Below are positions 11,234 through 19,896 of a stretch of 64,000 bases of DNA, one piece after another. Within the stretch, counting starts at the first letter, position 1, and every line of letters begins with the position of its first letter. The translations under genes were made by a program, and so were the position numbers. The notes under the pieces are model-generated. The model saw only the letters and a list, made by a program, of their open reading frames with translations, ran no database searches and was not told the DNA's origin. The DNA comes from Fidelibacterota bacterium (GTDB lineage Bacteria; Pseudomonadota; Alphaproteobacteria; Rhodospirillales; Rhodospirillaceae): the NCBI GenBank assembly GCA_947475895.1, contig CANJMF010000013.1, forward strand, positions 1-64,000. Direction: 5' to 3'.

Positions 11234-11840
11234 ATCGCAATCCGCTTCAAAACTGACGCCGCCTTTCGGCGATCGGCGGCGCGTGCGGATTGGCTTGCTG
11301 GGCGGATCGTTTAATCCGGCGCATGAAGGTCATTTGCATATCAGCGACGCAGCTTATCGGCGCCTCGGCCTTGATCAGGTGTGGTGGCTGGTGAGCCCGC
11401 AAAATCCGCTGAAGCCAACAAAAGGCATGAAGCCCTTCGCCCAGCGTCTGCAGACGGCCCGCGGCGTGGGACACAGGCCTTACATCGCGGCGACCGATTT
11501 GGAGAAGCGCCTGGGCGTGACGCGAACGCTGCAAACCATCCGCCTTCTGACCCGACGCTACCCGGCCGTGCAGTTCGTGTGGCTGATGGGTGCCGACAAT
11601 CTGTCGCAAATGCCGCGCTGGTGGCGGTGGAGTGCGTTATTTGGCGCGGTACGCGTTGCGGTTTTCGACCGTAGTCCTTATTCTTATCGAGCTTTGGCCG
11701 GCGCTGCCGCGCAGCGGTTTTCCAAGGCGCGCGTGACGAATCCGCTTCGGCTTTGGTTTCGTTCGCCACCAGCTTGGACTTACGTCGCGATCCGCCGCCA
11801 TCCCGCTTCCGCAACCGCTTTACGTGCTGCCGACAAATAA
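11211..11840 (+). CDS. nadD: Nicotinate-nucleotide adenylyltransferase
   Basis: 209 residues. [18 protein letters not shown] contains the nucleotidyltransferase GSFxPxHxGH motif; LVSPQNPLK and [15 protein letters not shown] are also typical of NadD. It adenylates nicotinate mononucleotide in NAD synthesis. I chose the GTG at 11211, inside the end of proA, because it follows AAGGTG and gives a normal length. A longer in-frame reading would run backwards through proA and is not credible. Confidence 0.92.
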   Translation: MTAKSGRKSQSASKLTPPFGDRRRVRIGLLGGSFNPAHEGHLHISDAAYRRLGLDQVWWLVSPQNPLKPTKGMKPFAQRLQTARGVGHRPYIAATDLEKRLGVTRTLQTIRLLTRRYPAVQFVWLMGADNLSQMPRWWRWSALFGAVRVAVFDRSPYSYRALAGAAAQRFSKARVTNPLRLWFRSPPAWTYVAIRRHPASATALRAADK

Positions 11841-11852
11841 CAGGAGACGAAC

Positions 11853-12227
11853 ATCCCCGCCGCTTATCCCACGCTCGATAAAATGGTTGAAACCGTTCTC
11901 ACGGTACTGGACGACGACAAAGCCCAGGACATTTTGACAATTGATCTGGTCGGCAAGACCAGCATCGCCGACCGCATGGTCATCGCTTCGGGCACATCGG
12001 CACGCGCCGTTGCCGCCATGGCCGAGCACTTGATGATCAAGCTGAAAGACATTGGCATCAAAACAAAGAGCGAGGGCGAGCGGCAAGGCGACTGGGTGCT
12101 GATCGACGCCGGCGACATTGTGATTCATTTATTCCGCCCGGAAGTGCGCCAGTTCTACAACATCGAGCGCATCTGGCAGGCACCTGCCGCCGAAAGCAGC
12201 CCGCGCAAGGGCACGAAGCGCGCTTAA
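11853..12227 (+). CDS. rsfS: Ribosomal silencing factor RsfS, proposed ATC start
   Basis: RsfS binds L14 and blocks subunit joining when nutrients are scarce. DDDKAQDILTIDLVGK, DRMVIASGTSAR, EGERQGDWVLIDAGDIVIHLF and YNIERIW identify it. The first in-frame ATG (11883) has no Shine-Dalgarno sequence. An AGGAG at 11842-11846 is instead ideally spaced before an in-frame ATC at 11853. The nadD stop (11838-11840) is in the same frame directly upstream, so no ATG, GTG or TTG is available between. The ATC start would add ten residues (IPAAYPTLDK, initiating Met aside). If this is wrong, the gene starts at 11883 and encodes 114 residues. Confidence 0.88.
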   Translation: MPAAYPTLDKMVETVLTVLDDDKAQDILTIDLVGKTSIADRMVIASGTSARAVAAMAEHLMIKLKDIGIKTKSEGERQGDWVLIDAGDIVIHLFRPEVRQFYNIERIWQAPAAESSPRKGTKRA

Positions 12228-12242
12228 CTTCAAACGAGACTC

Positions 12243-12704
12243 ATGCACATTCTGATCGCCGCGGTCGGACGCGCCAAAGACGGGCCCGAGCGCGTGTTAT
12301 TGGAATCGTATCTCGCGCGCCTTCCGTGGAAAGTCACGCTGAAGGAAGTCGAGCTCAAGAAAAAAGAACTGACGACGGATGTGCGGCGCAAGCTGGAAGG
12401 TGAAGCGCTGCTGGCGACGTTGTTCGACGATGCGCGCGTGATCGCGTTGGACGAGCGCGGCAAGAACGAAGGCAGCGAAGCTTTCGCGAAACGCATCGGC
12501 CAATGGCGCGACGACGGTACGCGCACGATTGCTTTCATCATTGGCGGCGCGGACGGATTGGACGACGCGGTGCGCAAACGCGCGAACGCAGTGCTGTCGT
12601 TTGGCGCGGTGACATGGCCGCATATGTTGATGCGCGCGCTTTTGGCCGAGCAATTATTCCGCGCGCACACGATCCTGACGGGTCACCCTTATCACCGCGC
12701 GTAA
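12243..12704 (+). CDS. rlmH: 23S rRNA pseudouridine1915 N3-methyltransferase (RlmH)
   Basis: 153 residues of the SPOUT methyltransferase family. FIIGGADGL and the C-terminal knot region (HMLMRALLAEQLFRAHTIL, then GHPYHR) match RlmH closely. It methylates pseudouridine 1915 in helix 69 of 23S rRNA on assembled 70S ribosomes. It follows rsfS by 15 bases, a pairing conserved in many bacteria. After it, 226 bases hold no gene I can support, only a repeated 13-mer. Confidence 0.96.
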   Translation: MHILIAAVGRAKDGPERVLLESYLARLPWKVTLKEVELKKKELTTDVRRKLEGEALLATLFDDARVIALDERGKNEGSEAFAKRIGQWRDDGTRTIAFIIGGADGLDDAVRKRANAVLSFGAVTWPHMLMRALLAEQLFRAHTILTGHPYHRA

Positions 12705-12930
12705 AGCGCTTTCTTGCAAAGAAGGGGCGCGGTTACAGAAACAACCCCCTCCCGCGATTCAACGCCGACAAACACATTCATTTCAAATGCTTGCGGCGAT
12801 TTTCCGGTTTTTCTTGCGCGTTCAAATTTCGCGTTTTTGTGTGCGCGATCAAGGACATGAAAAAAAGTGAAACAACCCCCTCGCGCGGCGCGGGCCAATT
12901 CACAAAAGCGAATCAAATCGTTATGGGGAT

Positions 12931-13458
12931 TCAGCGCGCGTTTTTAACAAAACGATCGTGGATCGTGAGGATCTTGCGCACGCCGTCGGTGATTTGCACC
13001 ACGTTGCGCGTGGCACCGGACAGGTTTTCGATTTCGTCCTTACCCTTCAAGTCGCCGAGCTTCTTGCCTTTGTATTGCACGCGCCATTCGGGCAGACGAA
13101 TGCCCCGGCAAAAATCCTCGATGCAATCCATGATCTCGATGCCGATCACGACGCCTTTAGAATCGAGTCCGATGGCATAGGTGTAGGTGGTATCGACCGA
13201 TTGCGATTGATCGACGAAAAACCAACCGCCGGTGGAGACCTTCCACATCATCACGCGCGAAACATTGACCATGGCGTCGGCGGCTTTGCCGATCTCGGTC
13301 GCTTCCTTGTCGGTCAAATCGAAGGATTTGTCGATGAACGTGGCGCGGGGAAAAAGAATTTTTTGCGCTTGTTCGCCGGTCAAATAGATCGTGAGCGCGT
13401 GCGCCGGCTGCGCCATGGCACAGAGCGCGGGCGGAATAAGCAGTAATTGACTCCGCAT
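12931..13458 (-). CDS. Exported FMN-binding domain protein
   Basis: 175 residues with a cleavable signal peptide (LLLIPPALCAMAQPAHA). SGAT at 147-150 (EIENLSGATRNVV) is the motif in which the Thr hydroxyl is covalently loaded with FMN by ApbE-type flavin transferases. No apbE gene lies in the window. Cys112 and Cys117 could form a disulfide. The protein would act in the periplasm as a one-electron carrier. It lies 49 bases downstream of the four-helix membrane protein at 13508-13978, which is its likely redox partner, and is the last gene of the kdsB-pheA transcription unit. Confidence 0.8.
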   Translation of the reverse strand: MRSQLLLIPPALCAMAQPAHALTIYLTGEQAQKILFPRATFIDKSFDLTDKEATEIGKAADAMVNVSRVMMWKVSTGGWFFVDQSQSVDTTYTYAIGLDSKGVVIGIEIMDCIEDFCRGIRLPEWRVQYKGKKLGDLKGKDEIENLSGATRNVVQITDGVRKILTIHDRFVKNAR

Positions 13459-13507
13459 CTTTCATCTCCACGCGGGAAGCAAAGTCTCGCGCGCGATCAT
13501 GGCAGTA

Positions 13508-13978
13508 TTAAGTGCGCTTCGGCAGGGATTTCGACAACCAGTGAATCAGGAATATCCCGAGTGTCGCGAGACCGACAATCCAATGGATGAGCGACGACCA
13601 GGCGCGCCAGTTCTGGGGCAGATAATAAAGGCCCACGCCGGTGACGGTCAGGATGAAAGCAAAGCCCGTGAGAAACCCGCCCGACCAGCGCCGCCAGTTG
13701 GCGTTCCAGCCGCGCACGATGTGGATGCTCCACAGGAGACCGAACAGCCAAATCACCCAGAACGAGAACCCGGCGTGAAGCGTCAACCACCAGCTTTCAA
13801 GGGGATGGGCCTTGTAGCCGAACTTACCTTCGGTACGCAGGAAGTAGCGAAAGATCAGCCACAAAGCGCCCGTGGTCCAGCACGCGAGCGAAACGTAGTA
13901 CACGGTCCAACGACGTAATTTCGGCAACCGTAGCGGTCCTCGATTGCGCTCGATGGGTTCTTCGCGATCGTTCTCCAT
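13508..13978 (-). CDS. Four-helix membrane protein, cytochrome b-like
   Basis: 156 residues with about four predicted membrane spans (near 26-46, 65-86, 100-119 and 129-148) and a polar, charged N-terminus. Histidines H58, H68, H86, H132 and H146 lie in or next to the spans, as expected for haem ligation in small b-type cytochromes or ferric-reductase-like proteins. The ATG overlaps the TAA of pheA (TAATG), so it is translationally coupled to it. Because an FMN-binding periplasmic protein follows, I infer a membrane electron-transfer pair. The family is not certain to me. Confidence 0.65.
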   Translation of the reverse strand: MENDREEPIERNRGPLRLPKLRRWTVYYVSLACWTTGALWLIFRYFLRTEGKFGYKAHPLESWWLTLHAGFSFWVIWLFGLLWSIHIVRGWNANWRRWSGGFLTGFAFILTVTGVGLYYLPQNWRAWSSLIHWIVGLATLGIFLIHWLSKSLPKRT

Positions 13979-14892
13979 TAGTCGGCGCTGTGTTCGAGGC
14001 GATAACGATGCGCGGGGTACGTGCCGAGGATTTTTACTTCGCGCGAATAGAAACGCAAATCTTCCAGGGCCAGCTTCAATCCCTTCTCTTCGGGATGACC
14101 GTCGACGTCGGCATAGAATTGCGCGGCCGAGAAATGCCCGCCGACCATGTAGCTTTCCAGCTTGGTCATATTGACGCCGTTGGTGGCGAAACCGCCCATC
14201 GCTTTATAGAGCGCTGCCGGAACGCTGCGCACACGGAACACAAATGATGTGACGTATGGCCCGCCTTTGGCGGCGCTGGTCTTGAGCGGCGTCTTCGACA
14301 TGATGAGAAAACGCGTGGTGTTGTGATCGGCGTCTTCGATGTTGGATGCCAGCGACTTCAAGCCGTAAATCTCGCCGGCCAACTTCGACGCGATGGCGGC
14401 GATGGTTTTATCGCCGCGTTCGGCCACGTCCATGGCGGCGCCGGCGGTGTCGGCAACGACGCGCGGTGTGAGTTTATTTTTGCGCATGAACACGCGGCAT
14501 TGACCGAGGGCGTGCACGTGGCTTTCGACGCGCTTCAAGCCTTTGAGGGTCGCGCCCTTCACGGCCAACAGGTGATGGTTCACGCGCTGAAAATGTTCGC
14601 CGATGATGTAGAGGCCGGACTTCGGCAGAATATGGTGAATGTCGGCGACACGGCCAGCGACGGAGTTATCGACCGGAATCATCGCCAAAGCCGCGCGGCC
14701 CGACTGCACGGCGGCGAAGGCATCTTCGAACTGCGCGCACGGCAGCGGCGTCATATCGGGAAAACGCGCGCGGCACGCCAAGTGCGAGTACGCGCCCAGC
14801 ACGCCTTGAAAGGCGATCAGCTCGGATGATTTTTTGGGCGGCGCTTTTTTCGCGAGCGCTTTCTTGCGAACTGTTTTTTTGCGGGCAGCCAT
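13978..14892 (-). CDS. pheA: Prephenate dehydratase with ACT domain
   Basis: 304 residues. The dehydratase domain runs from FQGVLGAYSHLA to the NTTRFLIM motif. An ACT domain follows, with LESYMVGG in the position of the phenylalanine-binding ESRP motif. It makes phenylpyruvate from prephenate and should be feedback-inhibited by Phe. There is no chorismate mutase domain. An unusual basic N-terminal extension (ARKKTVRKKALAKKAPPKK) precedes the catalytic domain. The gene is the second of a minus-strand unit after kdsB, 62 bases apart. Confidence 0.93.
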   Translation of the reverse strand: MAARKKTVRKKALAKKAPPKKSSELIAFQGVLGAYSHLACRARFPDMTPLPCAQFEDAFAAVQSGRAALAMIPVDNSVAGRVADIHHILPKSGLYIIGEHFQRVNHHLLAVKGATLKGLKRVESHVHALGQCRVFMRKNKLTPRVVADTAGAAMDVAERGDKTIAAIASKLAGEIYGLKSLASNIEDADHNTTRFLIMSKTPLKTSAAKGGPYVTSFVFRVRSVPAALYKAMGGFATNGVNMTKLESYMVGGHFSAAQFYADVDGHPEEKGLKLALEDLRFYSREVKILGTYPAHRYRLEHSAD

Positions 14893-14954
14893 ACTTGATA
14901 ACCGAGGTTATTCGAGGTTGGATCAACCCCTTGTTAGTTTGACACCATCTGTCT

Positions 14955-15689
14955 TTAAGCAAAGCCTAAGAGCTTACGCGCACGATCGAGATCGGCGGGG
15001 GTATCGACGCCGAGCGGGATCGTGTTTTCGACTGCTGCACAAATGCGCATGCCGTCTTCGATGGCGCGCAGTTGTTCGAGCCGTTCGCGCAATTCAAGCA
15101 CTGTGGGCTTCAAGGTCACAAAGCGGCGCAAAGCCGCGCGGCGGAATGAATAGATGCCGATGTGGTGATAGTGATCGCCCGGACCCGAGGGGATCAGGTT
15201 GCGGCTGAAATAGAGCGCGGGGCCTACGTCGGCGCCCGGCGCCAATGAAAGGGCAGCTTTCACAACGGCGGTGTCGGTGAGTTCTTCCTGGAGCGTAATC
15301 GGTGCGACCACCGTGCCGATTTGAAACGCGGGATCTTTCAGGGCGCGAATGGCGGCGGGGATCAGGCGCGGCTCGAGCGTGGGAAGATCGCCTTGCACGT
15401 TGACCACAATATCGTGTTCGCCTTTGGGATCGAAAATCTCGGCAGCGGCATGAACGCGGTCAGAGCCGGACGGAAGGTCGGGGTCGGTCATGACGGCGAT
15501 GCCGCCGGCGGCCTTAATGGCGTCGGCGATGGCTTGGTCGCCGGCGGCCACGATCACAGGGCCAGCATTGGCGGCCACAGTGCGTTGCCACACATGCACG
15601 ATCATGGGCCGGTCGCCGATCATGGCCAGGGGCTTGTTCGGAAGGCGCGTGGCGGCAAGCCGCGCGGGGATGACGATAAGGGCGCTCAT
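14955..15689 (-). CDS. kdsB: 3-deoxy-manno-octulosonate cytidylyltransferase
   Basis: 244 residues starting MSALIVIPARLAATRLPNKP, the nucleotide-binding motif of KdsB. LPSGSDRVHAA, VNVQGDLPTL and HHIGIYSFRR are also typical. It activates Kdo as CMP-Kdo for lipid A core synthesis. I chose ATG 15689 because the in-frame upstream extension to 15770 is unlike KdsB. It is divergent from the cytochrome c gene; the cytochrome c / kdsB / pheA neighbourhood is common in alphaproteobacteria. Confidence 0.95.
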   Translation of the reverse strand: MSALIVIPARLAATRLPNKPLAMIGDRPMIVHVWQRTVAANAGPVIVAAGDQAIADAIKAAGGIAVMTDPDLPSGSDRVHAAAEIFDPKGEHDIVVNVQGDLPTLEPRLIPAAIRALKDPAFQIGTVVAPITLQEELTDTAVVKAALSLAPGADVGPALYFSRNLIPSGPGDHYHHIGIYSFRRAALRRFVTLKPTVLELRERLEQLRAIEDGMRICAAVENTIPLGVDTPADLDRARKLLGFA

Positions 15690-15970
15690 GTAAGGACCGG
15701 GCCTAAAAATCACATCTATGAAGGGATCGCCCAGCCCTTGGGGCCGAACACCGAGCCGCGACACATACAAGACTAGATGCGCTGTTCCAAGGGGTTATGG
15801 GCTAAACGCATACCCCCCTCGCGGGCCCCGGCCCTTGATTCATATTGAGATTTGGGGTCAAACCCAGTATGCAAAAACCGTGATTTACCGCCGGGGACAG
15901 GCGGAGGTCGCTGCGAACCGTTATTCGCGCTTTTTTGCCGCACTTGTTTCGCCTTATGGGGGCTTTTTCG

Positions 15971-16618
15971 ATGCACGACGCCACGACACCGCACGCAGCC
16001 ACGACCCCCTTTTGGGACAAGGTCATTAGCGCATTCTGGCTCGCGTTTCTGGGCATTTTGGGCGTGAACATGGTCTCCAATATGGTGATCTACGGCGAGC
16101 CCTTCGTGCCGAAGGAAATCCACATCGAGAAGTTCGGCTTCCCGATTGAAGTGGTGGCGGAAGAAACGACCGGCGGCGGCGATGCCGGCCCGGCCAAGAT
16201 GATCAGCAGCCTGCCCCTGATTGCGGCGGCCTCGCTGGACGAAGGCGCGGCCGTGTTCAAGAAATGCGGCGCCTGCCATACCATTGAAGCGGGCGGAGCC
16301 AACAAAACCGGCCCCAATCTGAACGCCATCGTGGGCGCCGAAATTGGCGACCATAACGGCTTCAAGACCACCGATTCCTTGAAGGCCATCGGCGGCGCTT
16401 GGGATTACGCCAAACTGGACGATTACCTGGAAAACCCGAAGCGCCTGGCGCCCAAGGGCAGCATGTCGTTCGCTGGCTTGAAAAAGGCCGGAGACCGCGC
16501 GGCGGTGATCAAGTTCCTGGCGTCGAATACGCCGGGTGCGCCTGCGTTCCCGTCGGCGGAAGCCCCTGCGGCCGCAGCAGAGCCCGCAGCGGCCCCTGCT
16601 GCCGAACCCAAGAAGTAG
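15971..16618 (+). CDS. cycM: Membrane-anchored cytochrome c (CycM type)
   Basis: 215 residues. An uncleaved N-terminal anchor (FWLAFLGILGVNMVSNMV) is followed by a linker and a class I cytochrome domain with haem motif CGACH and the distal Met region PKGSMSF. The C-terminus is an Ala/Pro/Glu-rich tail. CycM-type proteins carry electrons from the bc1 complex to cytochrome c oxidase at the membrane. I chose ATG 15971; a start at 15935 would add 12 residues. It is divergent from kdsB and followed after 21 bases by the phosphatase gene. Confidence 0.88.
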   Translation: MHDATTPHAATTPFWDKVISAFWLAFLGILGVNMVSNMVIYGEPFVPKEIHIEKFGFPIEVVAEETTGGGDAGPAKMISSLPLIAAASLDEGAAVFKKCGACHTIEAGGANKTGPNLNAIVGAEIGDHNGFKTTDSLKAIGGAWDYAKLDDYLENPKRLAPKGSMSFAGLKKAGDRAAVIKFLASNTPGAPAFPSAEAPAAAAEPAAAPAAEPKK

Positions 16619-16639
16619 GCCGTATGCCTGCGACCCCTG

Positions 16640-17455
16640 ATGTCCGATAGGGGTTTTGCTCAAAGCTGTATCAAGCTGACGCACGATCTCGCCGATATGA
16701 GCGGCGAGATCGCGCTGAAGCATTTTCGCACCGGCGTGGCCGTGGATGCGAAATCCGACGCCTCGCCCGTGACCATTGCCGACCGTGATGGCGAATCCGC
16801 CATGCGGGAGCGCATCGCCCGCGCGTTTCCCGACCACGGCATCATCGGCGAGGAGCACGGCACGGACCGGGGCGACGCCGAATGGCTGTGGATCTTGGAC
16901 CCCATCGACGGAACCAAATCATTCATCAACGGTGTGCCGCTGTTCGGCACGCTGATTGGCCTGTGGCATCAAACCGGCGACGGCGCGACACCGTGGTTGG
17001 GATGCATCAATCATCCGGCGTTGAAAGAACGTTGGATTGGCGGCGCGGGCGAAGCGACAACCTTCAACGGCAAACCAGCGCGTGTGCGCGGGTGTTCACA
17101 CTTGCGTGAAGCGACGGTCTACCTGACCGCGCCCGATTACTTCACACGCGAACAAGAGGCCGCGTTTTCGCGGTTGGAGAGCGCGAGTCATCATCGGCGA
17201 TATGGCGGCACCGATTGTTACCACTATGCAATGGTCGCGTCGGGATGGACCGATATCGCTTGTGAATCCGGGCTTAAGTTGCATGACTATGCGGCCCTTG
17301 TGCCGGTGCTGGAAAACGCCGGCGCTGTGATCACCGATTGGAAGGGCGCGGCACTGACCTTAGAGTCGCAAAGCACCAGCGGCGGCGAGGTCCTTGCTTG
17401 CGGCGACAAACGCGTTCACGCTCAAGCGGTAAGATTGCTCGGCGCGAAAGACTGA
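16640..17455 (+). CDS. hisN: Inositol-monophosphatase family, histidinol-phosphatase type
   Basis: 271 residues. GEEHG and the metal-binding LDPIDGTKSFINGVP are the family hallmarks. TKSFINGVP and GGTDCYHYAMVASGWTDI point to the HisN subgroup, which removes phosphate from histidinol phosphate in histidine synthesis. A more general inositol or nucleotide phosphatase role cannot be excluded, because no other his genes are nearby. It starts 21 bases after the cytochrome c gene and ends 29 bases before the ABC transporter permease. Confidence 0.85.
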   Translation: MSDRGFAQSCIKLTHDLADMSGEIALKHFRTGVAVDAKSDASPVTIADRDGESAMRERIARAFPDHGIIGEEHGTDRGDAEWLWILDPIDGTKSFINGVPLFGTLIGLWHQTGDGATPWLGCINHPALKERWIGGAGEATTFNGKPARVRGCSHLREATVYLTAPDYFTREQEAAFSRLESASHHRRYGGTDCYHYAMVASGWTDIACESGLKLHDYAALVPVLENAGAVITDWKGAALTLESQSTSGGEVLACGDKRVHAQAVRLLGAKD

Positions 17456-17484
17456 TCGGCGCGGCACCGGGGGAGGAGAAGGCG

Positions 17485-18537
17485 ATGAAATCACGCGGCC
17501 AAGCCTTGCGCGACTATGTTGTGCGCCGCTTGCTGCTGATGATTCCGACCTTCATCGGAATAACCTTCGCGACATTTCTTTTATGCCAGTTCGTACCCGG
17601 CGGACAGATCGACCAATTGCGCATGCGCATGGCCGGCGCGGACTCCGCCATGGAAGGCGGCGGCGGTGGTGGCGGGGCCAAACGCGTGCAGCTTGTCATC
17701 CCCGAAGAACAACTGGATCAACTAAAGGCGTACTACGGTTTCGATAAGCCGCTGCTTGTCGCTTACGGGTCGTGGCTGGCGAAAACCGTGCAGCTCGATT
17801 TCGGAAAATCGTTTCGCTACAACGAGCCGGTACTGAAGGTCATTGCCGACCGGCTGCCGATTTCGATCTACTACGGTATCGTCACGGCCTTCTTTATCTA
17901 TGTGATCTGCATTCCGCTTGGCATCGTGAAGGCCATTAAGCACCGCACGGCTATCGACAACGTGACGTCGGCCCTGATCTTCATCGGTTATGCCGTGCCG
18001 GGGTTCGCGCTTGGCGCTGTCATGGTCAATGTTCTCGCCGTGCAATTCGACTGGTTTCCCTTAGGCGGGTTTCAATCGCCCGGTGCGGCGAGCCTGCCCC
18101 TGATGGCCAAAATCGGCGATGTTGTGTGGCACTCGATCTTGCCGTTGATTGCTTATCTTGTCGGCGCGTTTGCCGTCGAGACCATGTTGATGAAGAACAG
18201 CTTGATGGAAAACATGAGCGCCGACTATGTGCGCACGGCGTTGGCCAAGGGGTTAAGCTGGCGGCGGGCCGTGTTCGTGCATGCGCTTCGCAATTCCTTG
18301 ATCCCCATGGCGACGAGCGTCGGGAGCCTGTTGGGCATCTTCCTCACAGGAAGTTTTTTGATCGAGCGCGTCTTTAACATCCAAGGCATCGGTCTCTTGG
18401 GTTTTGAAGCCGTTCAATCGCGCGACTTTCCGGTGGTGATGGGCATTCTGGTGATCACCAGCGTGATCTTGATGCTGGGGCACCTGCTGTCGGACTTGGC
18501 GGTGGCCTTGGTCGATCCGCGCGTAAGGTTTGAATAA
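17485..18537 (+). CDS. yejB: Peptide ABC transporter permease (YejB-like)
   Basis: 350 residues with six membrane spans. It starts DYVVRRLLLMIPTFIGITF, as in DppB/YejB permeases, and carries the EAA loop in the segment DYVRTALAKGLSWRRAVFVHALRNSL. The periplasmic loop contains a run of seven glycines near residue 60. A GGAGGAG precedes ATG 17485, which decides the start. It is the first gene of a five-gene importer (permease, permease, binding protein, two ATPases) with gaps of a few bases, and should form the translocation channel with the next protein. Confidence 0.9.
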   Translation: MKSRGQALRDYVVRRLLLMIPTFIGITFATFLLCQFVPGGQIDQLRMRMAGADSAMEGGGGGGGAKRVQLVIPEEQLDQLKAYYGFDKPLLVAYGSWLAKTVQLDFGKSFRYNEPVLKVIADRLPISIYYGIVTAFFIYVICIPLGIVKAIKHRTAIDNVTSALIFIGYAVPGFALGAVMVNVLAVQFDWFPLGGFQSPGAASLPLMAKIGDVVWHSILPLIAYLVGAFAVETMLMKNSLMENMSADYVRTALAKGLSWRRAVFVHALRNSLIPMATSVGSLLGIFLTGSFLIERVFNIQGIGLLGFEAVQSRDFPVVMGILVITSVILMLGHLLSDLAVALVDPRVRFE

Positions 18538-18540
18538 GCC

Positions 18541-19896
18541 ATGGCCTGGATCAAACTCGACCCCATCACGCGCCGGCGCTTCGCGCGATTTCGCAAAATC
18601 AAACGCGGATACTACGCGCTTTTGATTCTTCTCGCCGCCATGGTGCTGTCGATCTTCGCGCCGTTCCTGGCGGAAAGCCGCGCGCTGATGGTGTCTTATC
18701 AGGGCAAGTGGTACTTCCCGACGTTTTCCTATGTGAGCATGGCGGCGTTTCAGCAAACACCGCCACCGGGCTGGCAAGCGGTCGATCTGGAAACCGACTA
18801 CTTTCGACTACAGCGCGAATGGCGACTGGAGCGGACTCTTTACGAACGCGCGCGCGCGCAAACGGGCAGCGATGCGGCTGCGCTTGACGCCAAGTATCCG
18901 AACCGCGGCAACTATGTCGTCATGCCGGTGATCCCTTGGGATCCGTATCAAAGTGACTTTTGGTACAACGAAATTCTGAATGACGTTGGCGTGCTGCTGA
19001 AAGCCGACGACCGCATAGGTGCTGCGAACCTCGCACGGCGCGATCATCTGGACGAACTGGCCGACGCCATCGAAAGTGGCGCCATCGACGATATGCTGAA
19101 AGATCCGACGCGCTCGGCCAGCGGAACATTGAGCGGGTTAGCGCAAGGCGGGACGATGCCGTCGCTGAAGGATCTGACAAAAACCGCGCCCAACCCACCG
19201 GATTCACACCGCGCGCATTATCTGGGAACCGATACGCAAGGCCGCGATGTGGCATCGCGCCTGCTCTATGGCTTTCGAATCTCGATTTTCTTTTCGCTGT
19301 TCTTAGTGATCGCCGGGCAAGTGATCGGCACCTTCATTGGCAGCTTGCAGGGCTACTTCGGGGGTGTGTTCGACATCATCAGTCAGCGCGCGATCGAGAT
19401 CATCGTTTCGATCCCCTTCCTCTATGTTGTCATCATCCTTGCGGCCCTGATCGTACCTAACTTCTGGATGCTGTTGACGATCATGGCGCTGTTTCAATGG
19501 ATCGGCATCACCTTCTATATGCGCACCGAGATGTACCGCGAGAAAACCAAGGAATATTGCCTGGCGGCGAAATCCTACGGCGCGTCGCACATGCGCATTA
19601 TTTTCCGCCACTTGTTGCCGAACTGCCTGACGCCTTTGGTGACATTCACGCCGTTCCTGGTGGTGGGTGCGATCTTTTCGCTGACGGCGCTGGATTATCT
19701 GGGCTACGGCCTGCCCGCGCCGACACCGAGTTGGGGCGAAATGATCGATCAGGCGCTGGATGCGCAAAACCGCACGAAACTGTGGCTGACGTTTGCGCCG
19801 TTCACGGCCATTACCGTCACGCTATTGGTCGTTACGTTTATCGGCGAGTCCGTGCGCGAAGCTTTCGATCCCAAGCAATACGCCAAGTATGAATAG
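18541..19896 (+). CDS. yejE: Peptide ABC transporter permease (YejE-like), enlarged periplasmic region
   Basis: 451 residues, about 100 more than usual for YejE. After the first span (YYALLILLAAMVLSIFAPF) a region of roughly 170 residues precedes the conserved HYLGTDTQGRDVASRLLYG. The remaining spans and the EAA loop (EYCLAAKSYGASHMRIIFRHLLPN) are normal. The extra part is polar with a helical, charged character (DYFRLQREWRLERTLYERA), so it probably contacts the binding protein or substrate outside the membrane. It starts three bases after yejB and overlaps the start of the binding-protein gene. Confidence 0.9.
   Translation: MAWIKLDPITRRRFARFRKIKRGYYALLILLAAMVLSIFAPFLAESRALMVSYQGKWYFPTFSYVSMAAFQQTPPPGWQAVDLETDYFRLQREWRLERTLYERARAQTGSDAAALDAKYPNRGNYVVMPVIPWDPYQSDFWYNEILNDVGVLLKADDRIGAANLARRDHLDELADAIESGAIDDMLKDPTRSASGTLSGLAQGGTMPSLKDLTKTAPNPPDSHRAHYLGTDTQGRDVASRLLYGFRISIFFSLFLVIAGQVIGTFIGSLQGYFGGVFDIISQRAIEIIVSIPFLYVVIILAALIVPNFWMLLTIMALFQWIGITFYMRTEMYREKTKEYCLAAKSYGASHMRIIFRHLLPNCLTPLVTFTPFLVVGAIFSLTALDYLGYGLPAPTPSWGEMIDQALDAQNRTKLWLTFAPFTAITVTLLVVTFIGESVREAFDPKQYAKYE

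Noticed and set aside
12503-13180. 225-codon plus-strand ORF spanning rlmH, the gap and the FMN gene
   Set aside because: Overlaps two real genes in other frames. A short internal start near 12857 (MKKSETTPS) has no convincing ribosome-binding site.
15773-16858. 361-codon minus-strand ORF over cycM and hisN
   Set aside because: Opposite two genes with clear CGACH and DPIDGTKS motifs; low-complexity Arg/Gly composition.
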